DNA of 60,110 bases. Origin: Planctomycetota bacterium (GTDB lineage Bacteria; Planctomycetota; MHYJ01; WSZJ01; JACPWG01). The notes beneath the pieces were generated by a model. It was not told the origin of the DNA. It did not search any database and worked only from the letters and a program-made list of their open reading frames with translations. Shown here piece by piece: positions 1 through 8,704 of this stretch (position 1 is its first letter; the number at the start of each line of letters is the position of its first letter). Location: contig JACPWG010000018.1 of the NCBI GenBank assembly GCA_016197205.1, forward strand, positions 1 to 60,110, written 5' to 3'. A program made the position numbers and the translations under genes.

Positions 1-1
1 G

Positions 2-904
2 TCCGGCCTCGCCCTGGCGGAGGGACTGGGTCGCGCGACGCGCCGGCTGGAACCGCTCGTCCCATGGTTCGTCCCCACGAGCGACCAGCTCTTGGAGGCG
101 GAGGACACGGGGGGCAGGTTCAATCCGTTCACGTGGCACGAACTCTACGGGCGGTCGAGCCTCGGCCTGCGCTCCGTCGTCGTCCTCGTGGGCGTCGTTC
201 TGGCCGCCCTGCTCGCGTCGTACTGGGCCCTCGGACCGCGCGTGCGGCACCCGGAGGTGCAGATGGCCTACACCCTCGGGCTCGTGTTCGCGGGTCTTTT
301 CCTGGCGACCACCCTGGCCGCCGCGGCCATCGCGTCCGAGAAGGAGGACCGGACCCTGGAGGAGTTCGCGCTCGTCTCGCACGTGCAGTTCCCGTACGTG
401 TACGGAAAGTTCGGCGGGCTGCTGTGGACCTCGCTCCTCCTCTGCGTGCCCCCGTTCGTCCACACCGCGCTCTTCGCGTGCCTGGGCGACGTAACGCCGC
501 TCGCGCCGCTTGCCGTGCTGCTGGCGCTGCCGCTTGCGATGGGCTTCGTGATCGCGAACGGCCTTTACTTTTCTTTTCGGTGCCGGACCGTGGTCAGGGC
601 GGTGGCCGCAAGCACGTCGGCGCTCCTGGTGCTGCTGTCGCTGCAGCTTTCGCTCGGAACGGTCTTCCCGCCGGTGCTGCTCCTGAACCCCGCGTTCGTG
701 ATCCCGCTGGTGCAATGGTACACTCCGCGCGGGAGCGTGTTACCTGTGGGGGCGACCGTGCTCGGCTGGGCGGTCTATGTGCCCGTGGCCTTCGCGCTGA
801 ACGTTCGTTACATTCACGGCGTGCTGTCGGGGCTGGCGAACGGGTTCGATCGGCGGCTGTCGGAACACCTGGAGGGCGGGGGCGGCGACACGGCAGGGCG
901 GTGA
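2..904 (+). CDS. ABC-2 type transporter permease, 5'-truncated by the window edge
   Basis: Integral membrane permease subunit of an ABC exporter; substrate unknown. The frame is open from base 2, so the gene begins outside the window. The first in-frame start-like codon inside it (TTG at 92) is probably internal, because the residues before it read on smoothly. After a soluble stretch comes NPFTWHELYGR, resembling the NP-x-x-W-x-E-L motif that precedes the membrane part of ABC-2 permeases. Six or so hydrophobic segments follow, separated by short charged loops such as SEKEDRTLEEF. The C-terminal tail is Gly-rich and soluble. The upstream residues suggest a second transporter half or a long soluble domain upstream. 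No ATPase gene is visible here; it may lie to the left. Confidence 0.72.
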   Translation, partial: SGLALAEGLGRATRRLEPLVPWFVPTSDQLLEAEDTGGRFNPFTWHELYGRSSLGLRSVVVLVGVVLAALLASYWALGPRVRHPEVQMAYTLGLVFAGLFLATTLAAAAIASEKEDRTLEEFALVSHVQFPYVYGKFGGLLWTSLLLCVPPFVHTALFACLGDVTPLAPLAVLLALPLAMGFVIANGLYFSFRCRTVVRAVAASTSALLVLLSLQLSLGTVFPPVLLLNPAFVIPLVQWYTPRGSVLPVGATVLGWAVYVPVAFALNVRYIHGVLSGLANGFDRRLSEHLEGGGGDTAGR

Positions 905-1024
905 GGGGACGGTGATGGGGTGGTGATGGGGTGGTGGCGACCGGCGCTCGACCGGTGTGCGGCCCGCCTCGAGGGTCGGGCGCCGGCGCGGGAGGCATGG
1001 GCCCGGAGAGAGAGCTCGCGCGAC

Positions 1025-1071
1025 GATTTCAAAATCCAAATTGCAAATTTCAAATCTAAAACTGCAAACAG
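1025..1071. repeat. AT-rich intergenic repeat tract
   Basis: A run of short A/T-rich words (CAAATTT, AAATC, CAAATT) in otherwise strongly GC-rich DNA, in the gap between the permease and the NACHT gene. It resembles in style the word-like AT-rich tracts near 27.9, 30.0 and 53.0 kb but is not an exact copy of them. The rest of 905-1122 holds only a short direct repeat of GTGATGGGGTG just after the permease stop and no convincing gene. Confidence 0.45.
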
Positions 1072-1122
1072 CGACGGGATTCTGCAGCCACCCAGGCGCG
1101 TTTCCCGGTGTCTGGCCCGCGC

Positions 1123-1151
1123 TTGTCTTTCGGGTCGGGCGGGAGTAGAAT
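1123..1151 (+). promoter_or_regulatory. Putative sigma70-type promoter of the NACHT gene
   Basis: TTGTCT at 1123-1128, a 17-bp spacer, and TAGAAT at 1146-1151. This matches the box pattern seen before several other genes in the window and lies about 105 bp before the preferred ATG of the NACHT gene. Confidence 0.5.
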
Positions 1152-1256
1152 CGTCGGGAGAATGGGGTGCTGGACCAGCGACAGGGGGTGGGGCACATCT
1201 CCTCGTCGCCGATGCCTGGACCCCCGATCTTCCTCTCTCCAGCCGGGTTCGAGAAC

Positions 1257-4200
1257 ATGCCTGCCGCCTGGGAAACTCAGATCCAACCGCCGACGGACCC
1301 TGAAGCCTTCGAGAGGCTCTGCCGGGACCTCTGGGCGGCGATCTGGAGGGATCCCGACGCCAAGATGCACGGGAGGTCCGGACAGAGGCAGTGCGGGGTG
1401 GACGTCTTCGGGCGCACCTACCCCGATCGGGCCTGGGCAGGAGTGCAGTGCAAGAGGAAGGACAGCCTCCTTCACACGACACTGACCGAGATCGAGGTGC
1501 GCGACGAGGTGAAGCAGGCGCAGGGCTTCCGTCCGCCTCTCTCGCACTTCACGATGGCGACGACCGGCCCCCGGGACGCGACGATCCAGGGATTGGCCCG
1601 CAACATCACGGCGGACCACGCGTCGAAGGCCCTTTTCGCGGTCCAAGTCTGGTCGTGGGAGGACATCCGCCAGGAACTGGGGTTCTGGCCGGACATCCTG
1701 CGCAAGCACTTCCCGGACTCTCCTTACGGCAGGTTCGCGGCGCCTGAGGAGCGCGATTTCCTCGATCGCGTGATTGCGGTGTGCCGTCTCCGTGAGGAGC
1801 AGCGGAAGAACAGGGTCGAGATTGCGCGGAGGAGGTCCGTGTCGCCCTTTGGCGACCACGCGGAGGTCATCGTCGTGGACGAAGACTCGGGGCGGGCCTC
1901 CGTATACGCGCTCGGCGCCGTGCAGGGAGATGTCGACGGCCAGCTACTTCAGCGGTTCCGCGAGCACGTCCACGACCCCTTGCGCAAGACAGACCCCTGG
2001 GCGCGAACCAGGCTCGTGTTCGGCGGGCGATGCGACCCTGAAGACCTTGTGCAGGGGATGGCCGAGCACGGGGTCCTCCTCACCAGCTTCGTCGAGTACC
2101 AGGGCCTCCTCGACTTCAGGACCTACCTCAAGAAGCAGACCGAGAGGCTCCTGGGCGACCCGGTGTACCCGGCCGACCAGTACGTCCCCCAGAAGCTGTC
2201 CTATGCCCTGGGACGGGACGAGCGTTCCGAAAACGATGCACTCAAGTCCCTCCGCGACTGGGTTGTCGATCGAGAGCCGCGATTCATCTTGACCCTCGCG
2301 GACGCGGGCACGGGCAAGACGTTCCTACTCCACAAGCTGGCGCTCGCCCTAGCCGACACGGCCATGGTTCCAATGCTCATCGAACTGCGTTACCTGGAGA
2401 AGGCCCGTTCACTGAACGGACTCATCGCGCAGCACCTCGAGCAGGCGGGCATGACGAGGATCGACCTCGACGCCTTCCGCTACATGCTGCGCGAGGGGAG
2501 GATCGCCCTCCTCTTTGACGGGTTCGACGAGCTGGTCCAGCGTGTCACGTACGACCGGGCCACGGAGCACTTCGACACGATCCGCGAGGCGGCAGGGGGA
2601 AATGCCAAGGTCGTCGTCACTAGTCGTACGGAGCACTTCGTGAGCAAGACACAGGTGCTCACGGCACTGGGAGACCAGGCGGAGACCCTCCCCGGGCGAC
2701 GCCTCGTCAAGCTCCAGCCCTTCGATAAGCCGCAGATCCTGCAGTTCCTGGAGAACCGGCTCACGAAGGAGGAGGCTGCGGAGCGATACCGGCTGCTCGA
2801 CAAGGTGAAGGACCTCCTCGGGCTCTCGACGAATCCGCGGATGCTCAGCTTCATCGCGGACGTCCCGGAGAAAGACCTCCGTGCAGCGGAGCAGCGGGAG
2901 GGGAGCATTACCGCCGCGGCCTTGTACCGGCTCATCATCGAGCGGTGGCTGAAGGAGGACTACCAGGGGCCGCGGCCCAGGGGAACGCCGGAGGGGCTGA
3001 CGCTCCAGGAACGATGGACTGCGGTGCCCCATCTCGCCCTCCTGCTGTGGCGACGCCCGGAGCGCAGCCTGGGCGCGGCGGAATTGCCGGAGGGCCTTGC
3101 GGGCCAACTGGAGAAACTGGCCAGCCGGGGAATGGACATGGCGACGGCGGCACAGCAGATCGGGTCGCGGACGCTGCTGGTCCGCGACGACGAGGGGAAC
3201 TTTTCGTTCCTTCACCGATCGATCCTGGAATGGCTCGTCGCGAACGCCGCCGCGGAGGATCTGAAGGCGGCTCGTGCCCCCTCGGGAATGGAGGTCGCGG
3301 AACTCTCGGACCTCATGGCAGAGTTCCTCCGGGACCTCGCTGGACCCGAGTCGGCGGTGGCGTGGGCGCGAGGTGCCCTCTCGGCCGAGGGGAGGGACAT
3401 CGCGAAGAGGAACGCGCTCCTGCTCCTCCGGCGGTGCGGTGTGGAGGCACCTGCCACGCCCACGACGGCGCCGCGGATGAATCTAGCGGGGCAAGACCTG
3501 CGCGGGCGGGACTTCTCCGGCCAGGATCTACGGGGCGCGGACCTAGCGGGTGCCGACCTGACGGACGCGCGCCTTCGCGAATGCCGGCTCGAGGACGCGG
3601 TCCTACGAGGCGCCACCCTCGCGGGCTGCGACCTCACCGGCGCACATCTCGAACGAGCCCAACTCCAGGGGGCCGACCTCTCCCGCGCGAAGCTGCTCGG
3701 CGCGGACCTGCGGGGCGTCTCGCTCGACCGGACCACCCGTCTCCGCGCCGCGAAGCTGGTCGGGGCGCGGTTCGAGCCCGAAGCGCTCGCTCTGGCCGAC
3801 GCGCACGGGGCCGCGCTCTCCGTCCCGTCCACCGTCGAGGCTGCGTTTTCGTCTTCATCCCCCTGTAGTGCAGTCCGCTTCAGCCCCAACGGGATGTTCT
3901 TGGCCTCGGGCCACGAAAATGGCACGGTCCGCCTTTGGGACGTAGCAACGGGGAGTGAGCTCCGGGTCCTGAGGGGGCACAGGAACTGGGTCACAAGCGT
4001 CGCGTTCGGCGGAGACGGGCGGACGCTGGCGAGCGGGTCAGACGACAGGACCGTTCGGCTCTGGGAAGTAGCGACTGGGAAGGAGGTCCGGGTCCTGAAG
4101 GGGCATGTGGGCGGAGTCAGGAGTGTCGCGTTTGACAAAGATGGGCGGACGCTGGCGAGCGGGGGAGCTGACAATGCAGTTCGGCTCTGGGAAATCGCGA

Positions 4201-5789
4201 CGGGGAATGAGCTCCGGGTCATGAGGGGGCATCAGAACTGGGTCAGGAGCGTCGCATTCGGCGGAGACGGGCGGACGCTGGCGAGCGGGTCAGACGACAA
4301 GACCGTTCGACTCTGGGAGGTGGCGACGGGCATGGAAGTCCGGGTACTGAGGGGGCATGAGAACTGGGTCACAAGCGTCGCGTTCGGCGGAGACGGGCGG
4401 ACGCTGGCGAGTGGGTCATACGACCAGACCGTTCGACTCTGGGAAGTGGCGACGGGGACGGAGGTCCGGGTCCTGAGGGGGCATGAAAACTGGGTCACAA
4501 GCGTGGCGTTCGGCGAAGACGGACGCACGCTGGCGAGCGGGTCAAACGACAACACCGTTCGGCTCTGGAAGGTGGCGACGGGAAAGGAGGTCCGGGTCCT
4601 GAAGGGGCATGCGCAGGGGGTCTTGAGCGTCGCGTTCGGCAGAGACGGGCGCACGTTGGCGAGCGGGGCAGAGGACAACACCGTTCGGTTCTGGGAGGTG
4701 GCGACGGGGAAGGAGGTCCGAGTCCTGAAGGGGCATGAGAAAGGGGTCACACGCGTCGCGTTCGGCGGAGACGGGCGCACGCTGGCGAGCACGTCAAACG
4801 ACAACACCGTTCGGCTCTGGAAGGTGGCGACGGGGAAGGAGGTCCTGATCCTGAAGGGGCATGAGAGGCGGGTTAGGAGCGTCGCGTTCGCCGGAGACGG
4901 GCGGACGCTGGCGAGCGGCTCAGACGACAAGACCGTTCGGCTCTGGGATGTGGCGACGGGGAAGGAGGTCCGGGTCCTGAAGGGGCATGAGCACTGGGTC
5001 CATAGCGTCGCGTTCGCCGGAGACGGGCGGACCCTGGCGAGCGGGTCATTCGACCAAACCGTTCGGCTCTGGGAGGTGGCGACGGGGAAGGTGGTCCGGG
5101 TCCTGAAGGGGCATGAGCTCGGGGTCACAAGCGTCGCGTTCGCTGGAGACGGGAAGACGCTGGCGAGCGGGTCATACGACCAGACGGTTCGGCTCTGGGA
5201 GCTGACGACGGGGACGAAGGTCCAGGTCCTGAAGGGGCATGAGCACGGGGTCACGAGCGTCGCTTTCAGCAGAGACGGGCGGACGCTGGCGAGCGGGTCA
5301 TACGACCAAACCGTTCGACTCTGGGAGGTGGCAACGGGGAAGGTGGACCGGGTCCTGAGAGGGCATGAGGGCGCGGTCTCGATCGTCGCGTTCGGGGGAG
5401 GGGGGAACACGCTTGCGAGCGGCTCAGCCGACCATACCGTTCGGCTCTGGGAGGTGGCGACGGGGCAGGAGATCCGGGTGCTGAACGGGCATGAGAGCGG
5501 TGAATGGAGCGTCGCGTTCGGCGCGGACGGACGCACCCTGGCGAGCGCGTCAGACGACGGTACCGTTCGGCTTTGGGACGTGGCGACGGGGGAGTGCCAG
5601 GAGATCCTCGCGGGCTCGCCCGACGGCTGGGCGGCGTTCCGACCCGATGGCCGCTACAAGGTCGGGGGCGACACGGCGGGCCTCTTCTGGCATGTCATTG
5701 GCCTCTGCCGCTTCGAGCCCGGCGAGCTGGACCCCTACGCTCCCGGCCTCCGTCTCCCCGACGACGCCCCTCTCGTGGAGACCTCGTGA
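1257..5789 (+). CDS. Mrr-like nuclease / NACHT NTPase / pentapeptide / WD40 protein (STAND-type conflict protein)
   Basis: Predicted immune-type sensor: a STAND NTPase expected to oligomerise on ligand binding and activate its effector. Counting from ATG 1257 (1510 aa): residues 1-140 look like a PD-(D/E)XK nuclease of Mrr type, with GVDVFG (D49) and QCKRK (Q64, K66). The NACHT domain has Walker A DAGTGKTF (349-356) and Walker B LLFDGFDEL (418-426). Pentapeptide repeats (A-D/N-L-x-x) cover about 741-825. Fourteen WD40 repeats of exactly 42 residues fill 870-1457, enough for two seven-bladed propellers. A conserved-looking tail (GLFWHVIGLCRFEPGELDPY) ends it. The frame is open to GTG 1167 with another ATG at 1212; 1257 is preferred because homologous-looking sequence starts right after it. 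It is a monocistronic gene in a defence-like region. The target and trigger are unknown. Confidence 0.9.
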   Translation: MPAAWETQIQPPTDPEAFERLCRDLWAAIWRDPDAKMHGRSGQRQCGVDVFGRTYPDRAWAGVQCKRKDSLLHTTLTEIEVRDEVKQAQGFRPPLSHFTMATTGPRDATIQGLARNITADHASKALFAVQVWSWEDIRQELGFWPDILRKHFPDSPYGRFAAPEERDFLDRVIAVCRLREEQRKNRVEIARRRSVSPFGDHAEVIVVDEDSGRASVYALGAVQGDVDGQLLQRFREHVHDPLRKTDPWARTRLVFGGRCDPEDLVQGMAEHGVLLTSFVEYQGLLDFRTYLKKQTERLLGDPVYPADQYVPQKLSYALGRDERSENDALKSLRDWVVDREPRFILTLADAGTGKTFLLHKLALALADTAMVPMLIELRYLEKARSLNGLIAQHLEQAGMTRIDLDAFRYMLREGRIALLFDGFDELVQRVTYDRATEHFDTIREAAGGNAKVVVTSRTEHFVSKTQVLTALGDQAETLPGRRLVKLQPFDKPQILQFLENRLTKEEAAERYRLLDKVKDLLGLSTNPRMLSFIADVPEKDLRAAEQREGSITAAALYRLIIERWLKEDYQGPRPRGTPEGLTLQERWTAVPHLALLLWRRPERSLGAAELPEGLAGQLEKLASRGMDMATAAQQIGSRTLLVRDDEGNFSFLHRSILEWLVANAAAEDLKAARAPSGMEVAELSDLMAEFLRDLAGPESAVAWARGALSAEGRDIAKRNALLLLRRCGVEAPATPTTAPRMNLAGQDLRGRDFSGQDLRGADLAGADLTDARLRECRLEDAVLRGATLAGCDLTGAHLERAQLQGADLSRAKLLGADLRGVSLDRTTRLRAAKLVGARFEPEALALADAHGAALSVPSTVEAAFSSSSPCSAVRFSPNGMFLASGHENGTVRLWDVATGSELRVLRGHRNWVTSVAFGGDGRTLASGSDDRTVRLWEVATGKEVRVLKGHVGGVRSVAFDKDGRTLASGGADNAVRLWEIATGNELRVMRGHQNWVRSVAFGGDGRTLASGSDDKTVRLWEVATGMEVRVLRGHENWVTSVAFGGDGRTLASGSYDQTVRLWEVATGTEVRVLRGHENWVTSVAFGEDGRTLASGSNDNTVRLWKVATGKEVRVLKGHAQGVLSVAFGRDGRTLASGAEDNTVRFWEVATGKEVRVLKGHEKGVTRVAFGGDGRTLASTSNDNTVRLWKVATGKEVLILKGHERRVRSVAFAGDGRTLASGSDDKTVRLWDVATGKEVRVLKGHEHWVHSVAFAGDGRTLASGSFDQTVRLWEVATGKVVRVLKGHELGVTSVAFAGDGKTLASGSYDQTVRLWELTTGTKVQVLKGHEHGVTSVAFSRDGRTLASGSYDQTVRLWEVATGKVDRVLRGHEGAVSIVAFGGGGNTLASGSADHTVRLWEVATGQEIRVLNGHESGEWSVAFGADGRTLASASDDGTVRLWDVATGECQEILAGSPDGWAAFRPDGRYKVGGDTAGLFWHVIGLCRFEPGELDPYAPGLRLPDDAPLVETS
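3864..5627 (+). repeat. 14 x 126-bp tandem repeat encoding WD40 blades
   Basis: Fourteen uninterrupted units, each exactly 42 codons, of the type V-x-SVAF-x-x-DGRTLASGS-x-D-x-TVRLWEVATG-x-E-VRVL-x-GH-x-x-x. Neighbouring units are nearly identical: units 4 and 5 differ at only four residues. Changes concentrate at the same few positions, namely the three residues after GH and the residues around the Asp after LASGS. That is the footprint expected of repeat shuffling with selection on ligand-facing positions. Confidence 0.95.
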
Positions 5790-5808
5790 GGGACGACAGC
5801 GTACAACC

Positions 5809-6192
5809 GTGTAGCTGTTTTGGGTCATTTCGATGAAGACCGAGGCGATCGCACGCTTGATCGGAGAGGTCGGATTCTCCCGCACTTTCTTCGCGGCGCC
5901 TTCCAGCACTTCGCCGCGCGCTCCAGGGCCTGGACCTGCACAAGCAGCCGCGCGAGCCGCCCCTTGGCGCAGGCGATCCGTTCCTCGATTTCCATGCGGT
6001 CGAGATCCTGCCGCTCCAGCCGCTTCCGCTCGTCCTCGTACTGCGCGAACTCACGCTCCACGCGGTCCCGTTCGCCTTCCGGGTGGGCGAGCCGCTTCTC
6101 CGACTCGGCCACGCGCTCCGGCGGCAGCGTCTCGCCGGGGAGGGACGCGATCTTCTCCTGGTGCGCGGACCGGTCCAGGTCTAGGCCGTGCA
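5809..6192 (-). pseudogene. Decayed fragment A of a YhaN/SbcC-like ATPase gene
   Basis: Read on the minus strand it encodes a coiled-coil piece (LDRSAHQEKIAS, ETLPPERVAESEKRL, EREFAQYEDERK) nearly identical to residues of the intact ATPase encoded at 14014-16953; the matching DNA there is about 14350-14735. The reading frame breaks after the RAAK motif and there is neither start nor Walker motif, so it is not functional. It starts about 20 bp after the stop of the NACHT gene. It covers a segment that is missing from the second decayed copy at 11079-12050. Confidence 0.85.
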
Positions 6193-6310
6193 GCCAGCCC
6201 CTTGAAGTTGGGTGGTACCACCCTACCGTTGCGAGGCGGGGCATAGGATGCCCGAGTGCCGGAGGTCGTGCACTTCCCAGTGTTTCTCTCACACGACCAC
6301 GAGCCCTTGT

Positions 6311-6455
6311 GGTGCAGGGCTTCCGCCCTGCACCGACGGGGCGGCCCGTTTGAACATTACCGAGCCCGTTGGGTGCGGGGGTGGCGCCGGGAGAAGGCGG
6401 GGAGGTGATTCTGACAAGCCGTGCGCGAGCGGGTGCAGGGCGGAAGCCCTGCACC
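6311..6455. repeat. Pair of inverted REP-like hairpins
   Basis: Two perfect hairpins with 10-bp stems of GGTGCAGGGC and its complement. The first, 6311-6334, has loop TTCC; the second, 6432-6455, has loop GGAA. They are inverted copies of one another about 97 bp apart, like a bacterial interspersed mosaic unit. The gap 6193-6570 also holds a perfect palindrome GGGTGGTACCACCC (about 6209-6222) and no gene. Confidence 0.8.
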
Positions 6456-6570
6456 ACAATGTGGACTCAGGTCGCAGAGTCAAGTGAATATACAACTTGC
6501 GGCCGGCCGACGGGGGGATCAGCCACCTTGAACGGGCTGGCCGTGCAGCTCACCACCATGCCGTCCTAGT

Positions 6571-8399
6571 CCTGAAAAAAGCGTGATTTCAACACTTTAT
6601 TTTTGGAATGTACTCGAAACGCCCTTGGTTCCTGCGTATGAGTGGGTGTCAAAAAAAACTCGCAGGCTTTTTTGAGGGCGTTTCGAGTGAACAGAGCTGA
6701 CCGCAGAAAGCTCCGCAACCAGAGGCAACGAATCGAGCGTCGGCTTGCCCCTAGGAATTGGTGCGAAACGGACCGCCCCATGTTCGGCACTTCGAATCTG
6801 AGGTTCGAGGTGGCTGATCGGATCCGCGCCCTGAACGCAGGCGGGATCGGCGCCATCCACCTCCTCGCGCAGCGTACCGGCTTGGTCAAGGCGATCGATG
6901 ACGGCCTGCACCTCCTGAAGGTGCATCTTCCCTATCACGAATCGGACCATGTGCTCAACATCGCCTACAACGTCCTGAGTGGAAACACCCGCTTGGAGGA
7001 TCTGGAGCTTCTTCGGCACAACGAGTCCTATGCCAACGTCCTGGGCACCCAGCGCATCCCGGATCCGACCACCGCGGGTGATTTTCTCCGGCGCTTTGCC
7101 GAACCGAATATCGAATGCCTGATGGACACGGTCAACTCGCTTCGTGTGCCCCTCTGGTCCAGGCGGCTCTCTGAGATCGGAACGATGGCCGTCATCGACG
7201 TTGACGGAGTCGTCACGCCGACGACCGGCGAAAAAAAGGAAGGCATGAGCCTGTCGTACAAAGGCATCTGGGGATACCATCCCTTGTTGGTGTCGCTAGC
7301 GAACACGCGCGAACCCCTGTTCATCGTCAATCGACCGGGAAATCTCCCGAGCCACTCGGGTTCGGCTCGCTGGCTCGACAAGGCCGCCGACCTCTGCCGT
7401 CCGGTCTTCGCCAGGATCCGTTTTCGTGGCGACACGGACTTCTCCCTGACCACGGAGTTTGATCGCTGGACCGACGCGAAAATTGGCTTCGTCTTCGGGT
7501 ACGACGCCCACCCAAACGTCGTGGAGATCGCGAAATCACTGTCGGAAGCGGAGTTCCAGCCCTTCGTTCGTCCGGCGAAGCACGAAGTCCAGACGGAATC
7601 CCGAGACAAGCGGGAAAACTCGAAGGAAGCCGTGGTTCGCAAGAACGAGTACAAGAATATCCGACTTGTCTCCGAACAGATTGCCGAGTTTTCCTACCGC
7701 CCGACAGCGTGCAAGAAAATCTACCGCATGATCGTCCTGAGAAAAAACCTCTCCGTCGAGAGAGGCGAAAACGTCCTGTTTGATGACATCCGGTATTTCT
7801 TCTACGTGACCAACGAGACGGAGTTGACGCCCGAGCAGGTTGTCGGAGAGGCCAACGACCGGTGCAACCAGGAGAATCTGATCGCACAGCTCAAGAGTGG
7901 GGTCCATGCTCTGCATGTGCCGGTGTACGACCTCGTCTCCAACTGGGCCTACATGGTCATCGCCTCCCTGGCGTGGACGTTGAAAGCTTGGTTCGGTCTC
8001 ACGCTCCCCCGCGCGGCGGATCGCGTGGACATCCTCCGGATGGAGTTCAAGGAATTCCTGAACTCGGTGATCCTGGTGCCCTGCCAGGTGATTCGTGCAG
8101 CGCGCCAGATCATCCTACGGGTGCTTGCCTACACGGATCGGATCCGGCTGCTGTTCCGAAGCATCGAAGCGACCGGCCACCTTGCGACACAGTGACCTTG
8201 CAAGCGGAGCGGCGGAACATTCCCGTGGGTCACTGAAGCGCAATGGGAAACGTCGAATAGGGGGACAACCTGAGACCGACCTGCGAGCTACACGAAAACG
8301 TCGCGGACCAGCGCGATGGGGAGAGACTCCGTGGTCACACCCGCGGTGGCTGGGAGCCCGGCGAGGCTCGTTCCTTTTTTTTCATTCGCTTGTTTTAGG
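6571..8399 (+). mobile_element. IS1380-family insertion sequence, apparently complete
   Basis: About 1.83 kb. The ends are imperfect inverted repeats: CCTGAAAAAAGCG at 6571 and, on the other strand, CCTAAAACAAGCG ending at 8399 (11 of 13 match). A 6-bp direct repeat CCTAGT flanks it at 6565-6570 and 8400-8405, consistent with a target duplication. One intact transposase gene lies inside. The intact duplication suggests a fairly recent insertion, between the decayed YhaN fragment and the DUF4062 gene. Confidence 0.85.
6642..8195 (+). CDS. IS1380-family transposase
   Basis: DDE-type transposase that moves the surrounding insertion sequence. Visible family features: the region YHESDHVLNIAYN, the motif RIPDPTTAGDFLRRF, a first catalytic Asp likely in AVIDVDG, the second in RGDTDFSLT, and the catalytic Glu in CNQENLIAQLK. 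The C-terminal region SNWAYMVIASLAWTLKAWF is typical of the family. At 517 residues from GTG 6642 it is slightly long; a start further in, such as GTG 6684, is possible. The frame is intact from end to end, so the element may still be active. Confidence 0.9.
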   Translation: MGVKKNSQAFLRAFRVNRADRRKLRNQRQRIERRLAPRNWCETDRPMFGTSNLRFEVADRIRALNAGGIGAIHLLAQRTGLVKAIDDGLHLLKVHLPYHESDHVLNIAYNVLSGNTRLEDLELLRHNESYANVLGTQRIPDPTTAGDFLRRFAEPNIECLMDTVNSLRVPLWSRRLSEIGTMAVIDVDGVVTPTTGEKKEGMSLSYKGIWGYHPLLVSLANTREPLFIVNRPGNLPSHSGSARWLDKAADLCRPVFARIRFRGDTDFSLTTEFDRWTDAKIGFVFGYDAHPNVVEIAKSLSEAEFQPFVRPAKHEVQTESRDKRENSKEAVVRKNEYKNIRLVSEQIAEFSYRPTACKKIYRMIVLRKNLSVERGENVLFDDIRYFFYVTNETELTPEQVVGEANDRCNQENLIAQLKSGVHALHVPVYDLVSNWAYMVIASLAWTLKAWFGLTLPRAADRVDILRMEFKEFLNSVILVPCQVIRAARQIILRVLAYTDRIRLLFRSIEATGHLATQ

Positions 8400-8425
8400 C
8401 CTAGTGGACCGTTGACGAAGTCCAG

Positions 8426-8565
8426 AAACGATGCCTGGGGGCGCGGGCCTCCCTCCTTCGCTCGCTCGCCGCGAGCTATGGAGCGCAAGCCGGCCTGCGC
8501 GAACGCCCGCATGGGTTACTTCCGGCCCTGACAGAGTTGACGACTGTGCCAGAAGTTCGTCAACG
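8426..8565. repeat. Composite palindromic intergenic repeat
   Basis: Shares three blocks with 20925-21215, in the opposite order and strand: a GC-rich block starting GCCTGGGGGCGCGGGCC, a block around GGAGCGCAAGCCGGCC, and a block containing TTGACGACTGTG and CGTCAAC. Single blocks recur near 26.7 and 37.9 kb. The block adjoins the right end of the insertion sequence. From 8566 to 8704 I see only the leader of the next gene. Confidence 0.7.
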
Positions 8566-8704
8566 GGCAACTAGGCAGGTTCAGTCGGCGGGAATCCTGT
8601 TGCTGATCGCTCGCTGTGGCCGGTTTATTGGCTGCCAAGTGGTCAGGGTCCTCCCGATGGACCCGCTATCGGACCCCGCGACCGGGAGATGAGGAGGTCC
8701 CTCC

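Noticed and set aside
4232..5536. Long minus-strand ORF opposite the WD40 repeats
   Set aside because: A mirror of the repetitive coding strand; its protein is a periodic low-complexity sequence with no ribosome site.
3864..5627. Regular 126-bp repeats, superficially like an array
   Set aside because: They are in-frame coding WD40 units without spacers of the CRISPR type; no cas gene is near. No CRISPR array was found in the window.
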